Shown here piece by piece: positions 52,950 to 63,903 of a stretch of DNA of 64,000 nucleotides. The stretch covers positions 48,427 to 112,426 of the forward strand of contig NZ_BDJF01000023.1 of the NCBI RefSeq assembly GCF_001895205.1, read 5' to 3'. Source of the stretch: Vibrio injensis. Lineage in GTDB: Bacteria > Pseudomonadota > Gammaproteobacteria > Enterobacterales > Vibrionaceae. The notes beneath the pieces were generated by a model that saw nothing but the letters and a program-made list of their open reading frames with translations, searched no databases and was not told where the DNA came from. Each line of letters opens with the position of its first letter. The stretch's first letter is position 1. The translations under genes and the position numbers were made by a program.

Positions 52950-53026
52950 TGGGGTGACTAACGAGGCTCGAACTCGCGACAACCGGAATCACAATCCGGG
53001 GCTCTACCAACTGAGCTATAGTCACC
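52950..53026 (-). tRNA. tRNA-His(GTG), copy 1
   Basis: 77 nt including the extra 5' G(-1) typical of tRNA-His and encoded CCA. Anticodon loop ATTGTGATT gives GTG, T-arm AGTTCGAGCCT. Identical to copy 2. Confidence 0.95.
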
Positions 53027-53094
53027 ATCAATTTTTTTATCGTTAGCTGTATTTTAACGATTTAAGTCAGCTTATTGACCAACTTATTGAAAAA

Positions 53095-53171
<77 letters not shown>

Positions 53172-53205
53172 AAACAATTTTTGACTTTAAGAACAACTAC
53201 CGAGG

Positions 53206-53270
53206 GTCGCCCTCTGGTCCGCTGTTCCCAAATTCGGGATGCGCCACCAAGTTGCGCTGCTTACCGATAT
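53206..53270 (-). pseudogene. Degenerate tRNA-Pro remnant
   Basis: The minus strand keeps the D-arm AGCGCAACTTGGTGGCGCA and a TTTGGGA-like anticodon loop, plus a GACCAGAGGGCGACCC block out of order. It lacks an intact acceptor and T-arm. Probably a decayed, rearranged tRNA-Pro copy. Confidence 0.7.
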
Positions 53271-53321
53271 AATCTTTTTATCTCGAAAAATCAAGAACGG
53301 AAGCCATTGCTACCAAAATAA

Positions 53322-53398
53322 TGGGGTGACTAACGAGGCTCGAACTCGCGACAACCGGAATCACAATCCGGGGCTCTACCAACTGAGCTATAGTCACC
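53322..53398 (-). tRNA. tRNA-His(GTG), copy 2
   Basis: 77 nt with G(-1) and encoded CCA, identical to copy 1. Second gene of the Arg-His-Pro-His-Pro cluster. Confidence 0.95.
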
Positions 53399-53437
53399 AC
53401 TGATGTTGCCAATACACACCCTGATCAACCAACCGGA

Positions 53438-53514
<77 letters not shown>

Positions 53515-53710
53515 ATGCCCTATCGGCGGAGTGGAATAATACGGATATCCCCTGAGGGCGTCTAGTACTTTTTCAACTTTTTTTCTTGTTTGGCGTCTTT
53601 TTCAACAAAACAGACTGATAAAAGCCAGTTTCATGACGAATACCTAATACTAAGGCGCCTCATCCACGATAAAAACACGCCATAGCATCAAAAAAATCCA
53701 TCAATATTGA

Positions 53711-55729
53711 CTATTTTTTATTAAACATGGCTTTTAAATTAGCGATATGTGCTTGGCCTTTATTCATTCGCTCTTCTTGAGAAAGTACTTTTTTCTGCGT
53801 TTCCCATTCAACATCATCGTAGGGTAACTCGTCCAAAAATCGACTTTGCGTTGGTTTAATCAGTTCACCAAACTGGCGGCGTTCTTTACAAACAGTAAAA
53901 GTTAATTCTCGCTGTGCTCGTGTAATGCCAACGTACATCAAACGACGCTCCTCTTCGACATTCTCTTCATCAATACTGGTTTGATGGGGCAAAATACCTT
54001 CTTCAGCGCCTATCAGATAAACGTAAGGAAACTCCAATCCTTTCGAGGCATGCAGCGTCATTAACTGTACGGCATCACTGTCATCATCTTGCTCACCACG
54101 CTCCATCATGTCACGCAAAGTTAAGCGTTGAACCACTTCTCTTAGGGTTTTCTCTTCTTGATCATAATTATCACCTTCTAAATCGGCGACAATCCAAGCA
54201 TAAAGTTCAGAAACGTTTTTCATACGCATTTCTGCCGCTTTGGCGCTCGATGACGTTTCATACAACCAATCTTCGTAGTGAATATCGCGTACCAGCGAGC
54301 GTAAGGCTTCGACAGTATTGCCACGTTCCACATTATCGGTAATTTCAACTAACCACTGCGTAAAACGTCGTACATTATCCAGGCCACGCCCCGATAAATG
54401 TTGTTCCAATCCTAATTCAAAACTCGCTGCAAATAGGCTCTTTCCTCGCATGTTCGCGTAACTGCCTAATTTCTCTAAGGTCGCTGGCCCTATTTCTCGC
54501 TTCGGGGTATTCACAATCCGTAAAAAGGCATTATCGTCATCCGGATTCACCAATACTCGTAAATAAGCCATGATGTCTTTAATTTCTGCTCGGGCAAAAA
54601 ACGACGTTCCCCCAGATAATTTATAAGGCACTCGGTTCTGCATTAATGACTTTTCAATCAAGCGCGATTGATGGTTGCCACGATATAAAATCGCGTAATC
54701 ACGGTATTCGGTGCGGTTAAGAAATTTATGGGCAATCAGTTCGGCGGTCACTCGTTCTGCTTCATGATCTTCATTATTGGCCAGAATAACTTTGAGTTTT
54801 TCCCCATCAGGAATGTCGGAAAACAATACTTTTTCATAAACATGGGGATTATTAGCAATCAAAATGTTCGCGGCACGTAAAATTCGACTGGTTGAACGAT
54901 AGTTCTGCTCTAATTTAATCAATTTTAAATGACTAAAATCTTGACCTAGCTGGACCAAATTTTGTGGTCGAGCGCCTCGCCAAGAGTAGATCGATTGATC
55001 ATCATCACCGACGACGGTTAAGCGCCCACGCTCACCAACCAGTAATTTGACCAATTGATATTGGCTGTTATTGGTGTCTTGATATTCATCAACAAGTAAA
55101 TACCGGATACGGCTTTGCCAGCGCGTTCTCACCTCTTGATGATCACGCAAGAGTCGAACGGGTAGTGAGATCAAATCATCGAAGTCTAACGCGTTATACG
55201 CTTGCATCTGTTTTTGATAACACTCATAACAAAAAGCAAAAAGTTGTTGTTGCTCACCCTTTGCAGTCGCTTTAGCTTGCGATGGCGATATCATGTCATT
55301 CTTCCAATTAGAGATGCTACTCAATAACTGGCGCAACAAATCTTTATCGCCCTCTAACTGAGATTCCGTGAGCTCTTTCAATAAGGCCAACTGATCTTGA
55401 TCGTCAAATAATGAGAAACCCGGTTTTAACCCTAACGTTTTATATTCTCTACGAATAATGGTTAAGCCAAGGGTATGAAACGTTGACACAATAAGGCCAC
55501 GAGCTTCCGCCCTGCCTAATGTTTGACCAACGCGTTCTTTCATTTCTCGGGCAGCTTTATTGGTAAAAGTCACCGCGGCAATATTACGCGCCTTATATCC
55601 ACACTGCTGAACTAAATAGGCAATTTTATTGGTAATCACGCGAGTTTTTCCCGATCCTGCCCCGGCAAGGACGAGACAAGGACCCGATACATATTTTACC
55701 GCTTCATCTTGTCGTGAGTTCAGCTTCAT
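53711..55729 (-). CDS. rep: ATP-dependent DNA helicase Rep
   Basis: 672 residues, the length of E. coli Rep (673). Motifs: [53 protein letters not shown]. It lacks the UvrD-type tudor tail and has a short basic C-terminus (LKAMFNKK). It removes proteins ahead of replication forks. The ~0.5-kb gap before the next gene (55730-56226) shows no ORF or repeat. Confidence 0.95.
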   Translation of the reverse strand: MKLNSRQDEAVKYVSGPCLVLAGAGSGKTRVITNKIAYLVQQCGYKARNIAAVTFTNKAAREMKERVGQTLGRAEARGLIVSTFHTLGLTIIRREYKTLGLKPGFSLFDDQDQLALLKELTESQLEGDKDLLRQLLSSISNWKNDMISPSQAKATAKGEQQQLFAFCYECYQKQMQAYNALDFDDLISLPVRLLRDHQEVRTRWQSRIRYLLVDEYQDTNNSQYQLVKLLVGERGRLTVVGDDDQSIYSWRGARPQNLVQLGQDFSHLKLIKLEQNYRSTSRILRAANILIANNPHVYEKVLFSDIPDGEKLKVILANNEDHEAERVTAELIAHKFLNRTEYRDYAILYRGNHQSRLIEKSLMQNRVPYKLSGGTSFFARAEIKDIMAYLRVLVNPDDDNAFLRIVNTPKREIGPATLEKLGSYANMRGKSLFAASFELGLEQHLSGRGLDNVRRFTQWLVEITDNVERGNTVEALRSLVRDIHYEDWLYETSSSAKAAEMRMKNVSELYAWIVADLEGDNYDQEEKTLREVVQRLTLRDMMERGEQDDDSDAVQLMTLHASKGLEFPYVYLIGAEEGILPHQTSIDEENVEEERRLMYVGITRAQRELTFTVCKERRQFGELIKPTQSRFLDELPYDDVEWETQKKVLSQEERMNKGQAHIANLKAMFNKK

Positions 55730-56226
55730 CTTCTTCTCTGTGTGGATTATTCAAGACGCTAATCATAATGCCGCTGATGATTCAATACTATGTTGAACTC
55801 AAAAAACAGCCGCAAAGTAAAATTTTTTATTATTTACTGCACAACTGTATTGCAAACATGGTTAGGTTGTAGGCTATAATGCTCTCTCAATTAGCCAAGA
55901 TGATGGCAAGCTTGTTGTTCAGGAAGAAGAAAATATGAGCAACAAGTCATAACAACTGATTGCAAATAAAATGAATTGAGCAAAAAATAGCTATTGGACT
56001 CTCTCTTTACTGGTAATCATCGGTACAACCACCTACGTTTTATAAACGTTGCTACCGGTTTATTTAGCTACTGAGCATGAGGTGTATCCAACACACTTAG
56101 CCCAAAAACCCTGATCCCTCTCATCGATTTTGATAGGGAAACCTTTCAACAATGTGGCACATTTCAAGTCGTCATCAAACCGATTGAGATACCGTCATTC
56201 AACATTAACTTGGAGTTCTCACCAGA

Positions 56227-57333
56227 ATGAAAAAGTGGACATTATTTATGTTACTTATCGTGGTGCTGCTATTTGGTAGCGTGATAGGTTTCAATCTGTT
56301 TAAACAGCAAAAAATCGCTGAATTTATGGCCAATCGACCTGAAGCAGAATTCCCAGTGACGGTCACTCAAGTCAATGCCGTTGATTGGATACCGGTCATC
56401 GAAGCGATAGGGTTTATTGAACCCAACCAAGGGGTGACATTGACCACGGAAACCAGTGGCGTGATTGATCGCATCTTGTTTGAATCAGGTGCTCAAGTAG
56501 AAGAAGACCAACCACTGGTAATGCTTGACTCCGCCGTCGAACAAGCCAATTTGAAGAGCTCGCAGGCTCGACTCCCAGCGGCAAAAGCAAAATACGAGCG
56601 TTATAAAGGTCTGTTCAGTAGAGGAGCCATCTCTCAAGAAGCATTTGATGATGCAGAGGCCAGTTACTACTCTCTCGCGGCCGATATTGAAAGCTTAAAA
56701 GCCGCTATCGCTCGCCGTGAAATTAAAGCTCCTTTTGCTGGCGTGGTAGGTATTCGTAATGTCAATCTCGGTCAATATTTACAACCTGGTACCGATATTG
56801 TCCGTTTAGAAGACACCACCGTTATGCGTTTACGTTTTACCGTGCCACAAACCGATATTTCTCGCATATCAATTGGACAAAATGTTGATATTTTTGTCGA
56901 TGCTTATCCTAACGATGCTTTTAAAGGCTCGATCACCGCAATTGAGCCAGCAGTCAGTGTGCAAAGTGGTCTGATTCAAGTTCAAGCTGATATCCCTAAT
57001 AGCGATGGTAAATTACGCAGCGGTATGTTTGCTCGCTCGCACATCATCTTACCAACCTTAGATAATCAGGTAACTCTGCCTCAAACCGCCATCACCTTTA
57101 CGCTCTATGGCGACAGTGTGTTTGTACTAACTGAAGATAACGGTGAGCAGCGTGTCGAACAACGAGTGATTAAAGTTGGAGAACGTGCCCGTGATATCGC
57201 TCATATTCTCGAAGGTATCAATCCTGGGGATGTCGTCGTCACGACAGGGCAAGTTCGTTTAAGTAACGGCGTGAAAGTGCGTATCGTAGAAAGCGATGCG
57301 ACAACGCCACCAGCCAAAACACCGATGCTGTAA
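56227..57333 (+). CDS. vexA: RND efflux periplasmic adaptor (VexA-like)
   Basis: 368 residues, membrane anchor at about 5-24, lipoyl halves (TTETSGVIDRILFESGAQVE and IKAPFAGVVGIRNVNLGQYL), short alpha-hairpin and beta-barrel. It precedes the RND pump gene by 11 bp. Position next to ubiK and ilvC matches VexAB (VC0165-VC0164) of V. cholerae, which exports bile acids and antimicrobials. The symbol is given by that synteny. No outer-membrane channel gene is adjacent, so TolC would be used. Confidence 0.8.
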   Translation: MKKWTLFMLLIVVLLFGSVIGFNLFKQQKIAEFMANRPEAEFPVTVTQVNAVDWIPVIEAIGFIEPNQGVTLTTETSGVIDRILFESGAQVEEDQPLVMLDSAVEQANLKSSQARLPAAKAKYERYKGLFSRGAISQEAFDDAEASYYSLAADIESLKAAIARREIKAPFAGVVGIRNVNLGQYLQPGTDIVRLEDTTVMRLRFTVPQTDISRISIGQNVDIFVDAYPNDAFKGSITAIEPAVSVQSGLIQVQADIPNSDGKLRSGMFARSHIILPTLDNQVTLPQTAITFTLYGDSVFVLTEDNGEQRVEQRVIKVGERARDIAHILEGINPGDVVVTTGQVRLSNGVKVRIVESDATTPPAKTPML

Positions 57334-57344
57334 CCGGAGGAATT

Positions 57345-60300
57345 ATGCGCTTTACTGATGTTTTTATTAAACGTCCGGTTTTAGCGGTATCAATCAGCTT
57401 TTTGATTGCATTGCTTGGTTTACAAGCCATGTTCAAAATGCAAGTGAGCGAATACCCTGAAATGACCAATACGGTGATCACCGTTTCCACCAGTTACTAC
57501 GGTGCCAGTGCTGATTTGATCCAAGGCTTTATCACTCAGCCATTAGAGCAAGCCGTCGCTCAAGCTGATAATATTGACTATATGACGTCGCAATCGGTGT
57601 TAGGCAGCTCAAAAATCACCGTTTACATGAAACTCAATACCGATCCGAATGCCGCATTGGCGGACATTTTAGCCAAAACTAATTCGGTTCGTTCTCAATT
57701 ACCTAAAGAAGCTGAAGACCCATCGGTCAGTATGTCAACGGGCTCAACTACCGCTGTGCTGTATTTGGGTTTTACCAGCGATGAGCTCGATTCCAGTCAG
57801 ATCACCGATTATTTACAACGAGTGATAAACCCTCAACTGTACGCGATTAATGGTATTTCCAGTATCGATCTGTACGGCGGGATGAAATATGCCCTACGTG
57901 TGTGGTTAGACCCGGCGAAAATGGCGGCATTTAACCTCACGGCTAAAGAGGTTATGGGCGTATTGAGCGCGAATAACTATCAATCAGCGACTGGTCAAAT
58001 CACTGGTGAGTTTGTTCTGTTTAACGGCAGTGCTGATACTCAAGTTTCGAGTGTTGAAGAGCTCAAAAACCTTGTGGTAAAAACCGAATCAAGCGACATC
58101 ATTCGTCTATCTGATATTGCTAAAGTTAGCTTAGCGAAGAGTCATGATACCTACCGCGCCAGCGCTAATGGGCAAGAGGCAGTTGTCGCAGCGATCAACG
58201 CAGCACCAAGCGCCAATCCTATCAATATTGCCAAAGATGTCCTTGATGTTCTGCCTGAGCTTGAGCGTAATATGCCAAGCACGATAAAAATGAATGTTAT
58301 GTATGACTCTACAGTAGCAATTAATGAATCCATTCATGAGGTTATCAAAACCATCATTGAAGCGGCGTTAATTGTACTGGTGGTGATCACGCTGTTCTTG
58401 GGATCGCTGCGAGCGGTCATTATTCCCATTATTACCATTCCGCTATCACTGATTGGGGTCGCAATGGCGATGCAAGCAATGGGATTCTCATGGAACTTGA
58501 TGACGCTTCTCGCAATGGTGCTGGCGATAGGTCTGGTCGTTGATGATGCGATTGTCGTACTGGAAAACATTGACCGACATATTAAAGAAGGTGAATCCCC
58601 ATTTCGAGCGGCCATTATCGGTACCCGAGAAATCGCCGTACCGGTTATTTCGATGACTTTAACACTAGGTGCGGTGTATGCTCCGATCGCTTTAATGGGC
58701 GGGATCACGGGTGCATTGTTTAAAGAGTTTGCGCTAACCTTAGCTGGAGCTGTATTTGTCTCTGGTATTATTGCCTTGACCTTATCGCCGATGATGTGCT
58801 CGAAGATGCTCAAAGCCAATGAAATACCGAGCAAATTTGAACAAACCGTGCATCATCTACTCGATAAGTTAACACAGCGTTATGATCGCATGTTGCAAGC
58901 GGTGATGTTGCATCGCCCAGTCGTGATTGCCTTTGGGATCATCGTGTTTGCGAGTCTACCCGTTTTATTTAAATTCGTTCCTAGTGAACTGGCCCCATCG
59001 GAAGATAAAGGGGTAATCATGTTGCTCGGTACTGGACAATCGAACGCCAACTTAGATTACCTGTCGAACACGATGCATGAAGTAAATAAAATTCTCTCTG
59101 CTCAGCCAGAGGTACAATTTGCTCAAGTATTTACTGGGGTGCCAAACTCTAACCAAGCGTTTGGTATTGCTTCAATGTTCCCTTGGAGTGAGCGTCAAGC
59201 TAGCCAAGCTGAAGTGACAAAACGTGTTGGCCACTTAGTGCAAGATATTCCCGGCATGGCGGTAACGGCCTTCCAAATGCCTGAGTTACCCGGCGCGGGT
59301 TCTGGGTTACCGATTCAGTTTGTCATCACTACACCTAACGCATTTGAGAGCTTATTCACCATTGCCAGTGATGTATTGGCGCAAGTCAAAGCCAGCCCAC
59401 TCTTTATCTATTCGGATTTGGATCTGAACTACGATTCCGCGACGATGAAAATCAACATCGACAAGGACAAGGCGGGCGCTTACGGTGTGACCATGCAGGA
59501 TATTGGTATGACGTTAGGCACCATGATGGCCGATGGCTATGTTAACCGTATTGACTTAGATGGCCGCTCTTACGAGGTCATTCCGCAAGTCGAGCGTAAA
59601 TATCGCCTTAACCCAGAATCAATGAAAAACTACTTTGTCCGTGCTGCCGATGGCAATATGATCCCGTTGGGTAGCTTAATCACCATTGATGTGGTCGCCG
59701 AGCCTCGTTCACTGCCCCACTTTAATCAGTTGAACTCAGCAACCGTTGGTGCGGTACCTGCACCAGGCACGGCAATGGGTGATGCCATCGCTTGGTTTGA
59801 AAACATTGCTGAAACTCAGTTGCCTAAAGGCTACAGCCATGACTACATGGGTGAAGCAAGACAGTACGTAACTGAGGGCAGTGCCCTGTATGTCACTTTT
59901 GGTTTAGCATTAGCGATCATCTTCTTGGTCTTAGCGATCCAGTTTGAATCGATTCGCGATCCATTAGTGATCATGGTCTCTGTACCTTTAGCTATCTGCG
60001 GCGCGCTGATCGCGCTGGCGTGGGGAGCATCAACCATGAATATCTACTCGCAAGTCGGCTTAATCACTCTGGTCGGTTTGATTACGAAACATGGGATTTT
60101 GATTTGTGAAGTCGCTAAAGAAGAGCAATTGCATAATAAGCTGAGTCGTATTGATGCTGTAATGGCCGCGGCCAAGGTTCGTCTACGTCCAATATTGATG
60201 ACCACAGCAGCAATGATTGCAGGCTTGATACCATTGATGTATGCCACCGGTGCCGGAGCTGCACAACGCTTTAGTATTGGTATTGTGATTGTCGCGGGTC

Positions 60301-60470
60301 TCTCGATTGGTACTCTGTTTACGCTATTTGTACTTCCGGTAATTTATAGCTACTTAGCGGAGAAACACAAACCGCTTCCTATCTTCGTTGAAGATAAAGA
60401 TCTAGAGAAACTCGCACGGATTGATGAAGCAAAAGCCGCTCAACGGCAACTAGCCGAAAATCGCTCGTAA
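57345..60470 (+). CDS. vexB: RND-family multidrug efflux pump (VexB-like)
   Basis: 1041 residues with twelve membrane helices (one near residue 15, the others about 335-545 and 855-1015) and two large periplasmic loops. GLVVDDAIVVLENIDRHI (about 395-412) contains the DD pair of the proton relay in TM4. MRFTDVFIKRPVLAVSISFL is the RND N-terminus. Drives proton-coupled export with the adaptor upstream. Confidence 0.9.
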   Translation: MRFTDVFIKRPVLAVSISFLIALLGLQAMFKMQVSEYPEMTNTVITVSTSYYGASADLIQGFITQPLEQAVAQADNIDYMTSQSVLGSSKITVYMKLNTDPNAALADILAKTNSVRSQLPKEAEDPSVSMSTGSTTAVLYLGFTSDELDSSQITDYLQRVINPQLYAINGISSIDLYGGMKYALRVWLDPAKMAAFNLTAKEVMGVLSANNYQSATGQITGEFVLFNGSADTQVSSVEELKNLVVKTESSDIIRLSDIAKVSLAKSHDTYRASANGQEAVVAAINAAPSANPINIAKDVLDVLPELERNMPSTIKMNVMYDSTVAINESIHEVIKTIIEAALIVLVVITLFLGSLRAVIIPIITIPLSLIGVAMAMQAMGFSWNLMTLLAMVLAIGLVVDDAIVVLENIDRHIKEGESPFRAAIIGTREIAVPVISMTLTLGAVYAPIALMGGITGALFKEFALTLAGAVFVSGIIALTLSPMMCSKMLKANEIPSKFEQTVHHLLDKLTQRYDRMLQAVMLHRPVVIAFGIIVFASLPVLFKFVPSELAPSEDKGVIMLLGTGQSNANLDYLSNTMHEVNKILSAQPEVQFAQVFTGVPNSNQAFGIASMFPWSERQASQAEVTKRVGHLVQDIPGMAVTAFQMPELPGAGSGLPIQFVITTPNAFESLFTIASDVLAQVKASPLFIYSDLDLNYDSATMKINIDKDKAGAYGVTMQDIGMTLGTMMADGYVNRIDLDGRSYEVIPQVERKYRLNPESMKNYFVRAADGNMIPLGSLITIDVVAEPRSLPHFNQLNSATVGAVPAPGTAMGDAIAWFENIAETQLPKGYSHDYMGEARQYVTEGSALYVTFGLALAIIFLVLAIQFESIRDPLVIMVSVPLAICGALIALAWGASTMNIYSQVGLITLVGLITKHGILICEVAKEEQLHNKLSRIDAVMAAAKVRLRPILMTTAAMIAGLIPLMYATGAGAAQRFSIGIVIVAGLSIGTLFTLFVLPVIYSYLAEKHKPLPIFVEDKDLEKLARIDEAKAAQRQLAENRS

Positions 60471-60490
60471 GCTTCTTCCTCTGTTATCAT

Positions 60491-60516
60491 AAAGGCCACA
60501 AACGTGGCCTTTTTTA
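60491..60516 (+). terminator. Terminator of the RND operon
   Basis: AAAGGCCAC/GTGGCCTTT, loop AAAC, then Ts, 21 bp after the pump stop. Confidence 0.85.
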
Positions 60517-60585
60517 TAGGCTAAGTAACGACTTTTCAGCATTAATTGCATAGAATAGCGGCAATAAAATAGGAGAGACCACCCA

Positions 60586-60837
60586 ATGTTTGATCCCAAA
60601 AAGCTAGAGCAAATTGCCAAACAGATCCACGATTCAATGCCTCAACCCGTCAAAGATCTAGGCTCTGATGTAGAACAGAAAGTGCGCCAAGTTATCCAAG
60701 GACAATTAAATAAACTCGATGTGGTTAGCCGAGAAGAATTTGATGTGCAAACGCAAGTGTTATTACGCACTCGTCAAAAATTGAATGAAATGGAACAAAA
60801 AATCAGCCAGTTGGAAGCCAAGCTCAACGATAAGTAA
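60586..60837 (+). CDS. ubiK: Ubiquinone biosynthesis accessory factor UbiK
   Basis: 83 residues. The sequence [20 protein letters not shown], a central amphipathic part and a C-terminal coiled coil ([15 protein letters not shown]) match UbiK/YqiC (BMFP family), which assists UbiJ in aerobic ubiquinone synthesis. GGAG lies 9 bases before the ATG. Confidence 0.9.
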   Translation: MFDPKKLEQIAKQIHDSMPQPVKDLGSDVEQKVRQVIQGQLNKLDVVSREEFDVQTQVLLRTRQKLNEMEQKISQLEAKLNDK

Positions 60838-60905
60838 CTGACGACTCCGCCCCGATACAGATTCATGTTGTTAACATTAGTCAAAACAATATCAGGTAGA
60901 CAGCC

Positions 60906-60958
60906 TAAGGTCTGTTTATCTTTCGCGGTTAAATTTTGTTCGAGATAAACAGACCCTA
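60906..60958. mobile_element. 53-bp deletion derivative of the MITE-like element
   Basis: It begins TAAGGTCTGTTTATCTTTCG, follows the left ~40 bases of the 269-bp element at 43162, then jumps to the right end GATAAACAGACCCTA. The junction falls in the shared GATAAA, which points to deletion by microhomology. Both ends are kept. Confidence 0.75.
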
Positions 60959-60970
60959 AACATCGCGGAC

Positions 60971-61004
60971 AAAAAAAGTGGGGCTTCGTGTATCACTTAG
61001 CCCC
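60971..61004 (-). terminator. Terminator of ilvC
   Basis: GGGGCT/AGCCCC stem with a 13-base loop followed on the minus strand by ACTTTTTTT, 57 bp after the stop. Confidence 0.7.
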
Positions 61005-61061
61005 TTTATTATATTTTTATGTTGTTGTGTTTGCAGTGTTGCTCTTTAATGTGGCTTGCGA

Positions 61062-62549
61062 TTATTCATCACCAACCGCAATACGCTTCATATCTTGCAT
61101 ATAACCACGTAGTTCCTCGCCGATATATTCAACCGGATGGTTACGAATCGCGCTGTTAACTTCAATTAAGGTTGCGTTATCCACTTGATTGGAAACCGCA
61201 CCCAGCCCTTTACCAATCACATCGGTACTGATTAAAGGCATAAATTGCTCACGTAATAATGGCGTAGCGACATTAGCAAATAAATAATTGCCATACTCAG
61301 CGGTATCTGAGATCACTACGTTCATTTCATATAAACGCTTACGAGCAATGGTATTGGCAATCAATGGTAACTCGTGTAGCGATTCGTAGTAGGCGGATTC
61401 ATCGATAATGCCTGATGCGGTCATTGCCTCAAACGCTAACTCTACCCCAGCACGAACCATGGCGATCATCACAATGCCATTATCAAAATACTCTTGTTCA
61501 GTAATTTTAATGTTTGACTCAGGGTAGTTCTCAAAGGCCGTTTGTGCCGTTTCAGCGCGCCACCCCAATAGCTCAGCATCATCATTCGCCCAGTCGGCCA
61601 TCATGGTGCGAGAAAAATGGCCAGCAATAATGTCATCCATGTGTTTGTTATACAAAGGACGCAGTAAATCTTTTAGTTGCTCAGACAACTCAAACGCTTT
61701 AATTTTCGCTGGGTTTGATAGGCGATCCATCATGTGGGTGATACCACCAAACTTAAGTGCTTCGGTGATGGTTTCCCAACCATATTGCAGAAGCTTTCCG
61801 GCATAACTCGGGTCAATACCATCCGCAACCATCTTTTCATAACAAACGATGGAGCCAGCTTGTAACATGCCACAAAGAATGGTTTGCTCACCCATTAAGT
61901 CTGATTTTACTTCAGCCACAAACGATGACTCTAAACAGCCGGCGCGATGACCTCCGGTTGCTGCTGCCCACGCTTTAGCAATCTCCCAACCTTCCCCTTG
62001 AGGGTCATTTTCAGGGTGAACTGCAATTAGGGTAGGAACACCAAAGCCACGCTTATACTCTTCACGAACTTCAGTCCCAGGACACTTAGGAGCCACCATA
62101 ACGACAGTGATGTCTTTGCGGATCTGCATACCTTCTTCAACGATATTAAAACCGTGAGAATAGCCAAGAGCAGCTCCTTGCTTCATCAATGGCATGATAC
62201 TTTCGATGACATTGGTGTGCTGCTTATCTGGAGTTAGGTTAATCACCAAATCCGCCTGCGGGATCAGTGTTTCATAGCTACCGACTGGAAAGCCGTTAGA
62301 CTGTGCATTCTTATAAGATTGACGTTGTTCATCAATCGCGGCTTGGCGTAAAGCATAAGCAATATCAAGCCCAGAATCACGCATGTTGAGGCCTTGGTTT
62401 AGACCTTGAGCGCCACACCCTACAATGACTATTTTCTTGCCTTTCAGATAATCTGCTTCTGTCGCAAACTCTTCCTTTGCCATAAAACGACAACGGCCCA
62501 ACTGATCGAGCTGTTCACGTAAATTTAATGTGTTGAAATAGTTAGCCAT
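61062..62549 (-). CDS. ilvC: Ketol-acid reductoisomerase, class II
   Basis: 495 residues, the long (class II) form as in E. coli (491). NADPH-binding [17 protein letters not shown] (about residues 45-61), metal-binding [15 protein letters not shown] (about 214-228) and a duplicated C-terminal knotted domain with [13 protein letters not shown] [13 protein letters not shown]. It converts acetolactate and acetohydroxybutyrate in isoleucine and valine synthesis. Divergent from ilvY. Confidence 0.97.
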   Translation of the reverse strand: MANYFNTLNLREQLDQLGRCRFMAKEEFATEADYLKGKKIVIVGCGAQGLNQGLNMRDSGLDIAYALRQAAIDEQRQSYKNAQSNGFPVGSYETLIPQADLVINLTPDKQHTNVIESIMPLMKQGAALGYSHGFNIVEEGMQIRKDITVVMVAPKCPGTEVREEYKRGFGVPTLIAVHPENDPQGEGWEIAKAWAAATGGHRAGCLESSFVAEVKSDLMGEQTILCGMLQAGSIVCYEKMVADGIDPSYAGKLLQYGWETITEALKFGGITHMMDRLSNPAKIKAFELSEQLKDLLRPLYNKHMDDIIAGHFSRTMMADWANDDAELLGWRAETAQTAFENYPESNIKITEQEYFDNGIVMIAMVRAGVELAFEAMTASGIIDESAYYESLHELPLIANTIARKRLYEMNVVISDTAEYGNYLFANVATPLLREQFMPLISTDVIGKGLGAVSNQVDNATLIEVNSAIRNHPVEYIGEELRGYMQDMKRIAVGDE

Positions 62550-62616
62550 TGGGCGCTCCTTGATGATGATCCATACGCTCGGTGGTCATACACCGAATAG
62601 CTTTCATAGTAGTGCA

Positions 62617-62671
62617 TGAATATCATTGCTTAAAGTGATATATTCACAAGTAGTAATTGCAATAAATGCAA
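62617..62671. promoter_or_regulatory. IlvY operator-like dyads between ilvC and ilvY
   Basis: Two dyads lie in the 136-bp divergent region: TGAATATCA/TGATATATTCA (62617-62646) and TTGCA-ATAAA-TGCAA (62657-62671), the latter a good LysR-type site 14 bp before the ilvY start. Tandem operators bound by IlvY are known in E. coli ilvYC. Confidence 0.6.
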
Positions 62672-62685
62672 CAATGGCGAAATAG

Positions 62686-63573
62686 ATGAACATTAAAACC
62701 CTGCAGCTATTTGTACACCTGTGTGAGCATAAAAACTTTAGTAGTACCGCAAAGGCATTGCATGTCAGCCCTTCAGCTCTGAGTCGACAAATTCAAAAGC
62801 TCGAGGACGAGATTGGTCACAGTTTGTTTGTACGCGATAATCGAAGTGTTGAAATCACACCATCGGGCTACAAACTGTTACCGGTTGCCCAACGTATGCT
62901 GCACGATTGGCGGCAATTACAGTTGCAGCTAGATGAACAACACAGTGAATTAAAAGGAGAGATCCGCTTATTTTGCTCAGTTACGGCCAGTTATAGCCAT
63001 CTACCGGATTTGCTCAATGCTTTTCGACTTCAGCACCCTTATATTGAGTTTAAATTACTGACAGGTGATCCTGCTCAAGCGATTGAGATTATTCTTGAAG
63101 ATGAAGCGGACATTGCCATTGCTGCTATCCCCGAGCATATTCCCTCAAGACTTGAGTTTGCGACAATCAGCGAAATACCATTGTCAGTGATCGCTCCTAC
63201 GGGAGTGAGTCATTTCTTAGAAGAACTGCAAAAAGAGTGTCCTGATTGGAATCGAATCCCCTTCATTGTTCCTGAGGCAGGGACAGCACGGGAAAGAGCC
63301 AACAGTTGGTTTAAGCACATGAAGATTAAACCAACGATCTACGCACAAATCGCCGGACATGAAGCCATTGTAAGTTTAGTTGCATTAGGCTGTGGGGTGG
63401 GCGTAGCGCCGGATGTGGTGATCAACAATAGTCCGCTCAGAGACAAGGTGCAAAAGCTTTCAGTATTACCAATTAAACCTTTTAAGTTAGGGGTATGCTG
63501 TAAACGATCGCAACTCGATGATCCATTAGTCAGAGCATTATGGCAGGTGATCAGCGACTTCCAAAAAGGTTGA
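62686..63573 (+). CDS. ilvY: LysR-family activator of ilvC
   Basis: 295 residues. N-terminal helix-turn-helix (FSSTAKALHVSPSALSRQIQ, about 19-38) and LysR substrate-binding domain (about 90-290). Divergent to ilvC and matching IlvY in position and length (297 in E. coli). It senses acetolactate or acetohydroxybutyrate to induce ilvC. Confidence 0.95.
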   Translation: MNIKTLQLFVHLCEHKNFSSTAKALHVSPSALSRQIQKLEDEIGHSLFVRDNRSVEITPSGYKLLPVAQRMLHDWRQLQLQLDEQHSELKGEIRLFCSVTASYSHLPDLLNAFRLQHPYIEFKLLTGDPAQAIEIILEDEADIAIAAIPEHIPSRLEFATISEIPLSVIAPTGVSHFLEELQKECPDWNRIPFIVPEAGTARERANSWFKHMKIKPTIYAQIAGHEAIVSLVALGCGVGVAPDVVINNSPLRDKVQKLSVLPIKPFKLGVCCKRSQLDDPLVRALWQVISDFQKG

Positions 63574-63624
63574 TTAATAGAGATAGGGCTAATTTCTGCT
63601 GATTATGTCTCAGTTCATCTGATA

Positions 63625-63657
63625 CAAAAAATCCCCAGCATTGCTGCTAGGGACTCT
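63625..63657 (-). terminator. Terminator copy downstream of the degenerate tRNA-Asp
   Basis: TCCCTAGCA/TGCTGGGGA-type stem and six Ts on the minus strand. Nearly the same sequence recurs at 63786-63818 after the intact tRNA-Asp. Confidence 0.7.
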
Positions 63658-63663
63658 TATCAT

Positions 63664-63757
63664 TGGCGGAGCGGACGGGACTCCCTGCTATTAAAAACAG
63701 GCGCGACCCAGACGTGACAGGCCTGGATTCTATTCAATGGTAATTATCCGCTGTCCA
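63664..63757 (-). pseudogene. Degenerate tRNA-Asp copy
   Basis: It begins TGGCGGAGCGGACGGGACT, the exact 3' end of tRNA-Asp including CCA, then diverges. CGTGACAGGCCTGGATTCTA keeps part of the anticodon arm. No cloverleaf is possible. It is preceded by a copy of the terminator, as in the tRNA-Pro repeats. Confidence 0.75.
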
Positions 63758-63785
63758 CTTTTCTCTCATATTGATAGCGAACCAA

Positions 63786-63818
63786 TAAAAAAATCCCCAG
63801 CATGACTGCTAGGGACTC
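63786..63818 (-). terminator. Terminator of tRNA-Asp
   Basis: AGTCCCTAGCAGTCATGCTG then GGGATTTTTTT on the minus strand, just after the tRNA 3' end. Confidence 0.75.
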
Positions 63819-63826
63819 TTTATCAG

Positions 63827-63903
63827 TGGCGGAGCGGACGGGACTCGAACCCGCGACCCCCGGCGTGACAGGCCGGTATTCTAACCAACTGAACTACCGC
63901 TCC
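63827..63903 (-). tRNA. tRNA-Asp(GTC)
   Basis: 77 nt including CCA. Acceptor GGAGCGG/CCGCTCC, anticodon loop CTGTCAC (GTC), T-arm GGTTCGAGTCC. On the minus strand, probably the last gene of a cluster extending beyond the right window edge. Confidence 0.95.
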
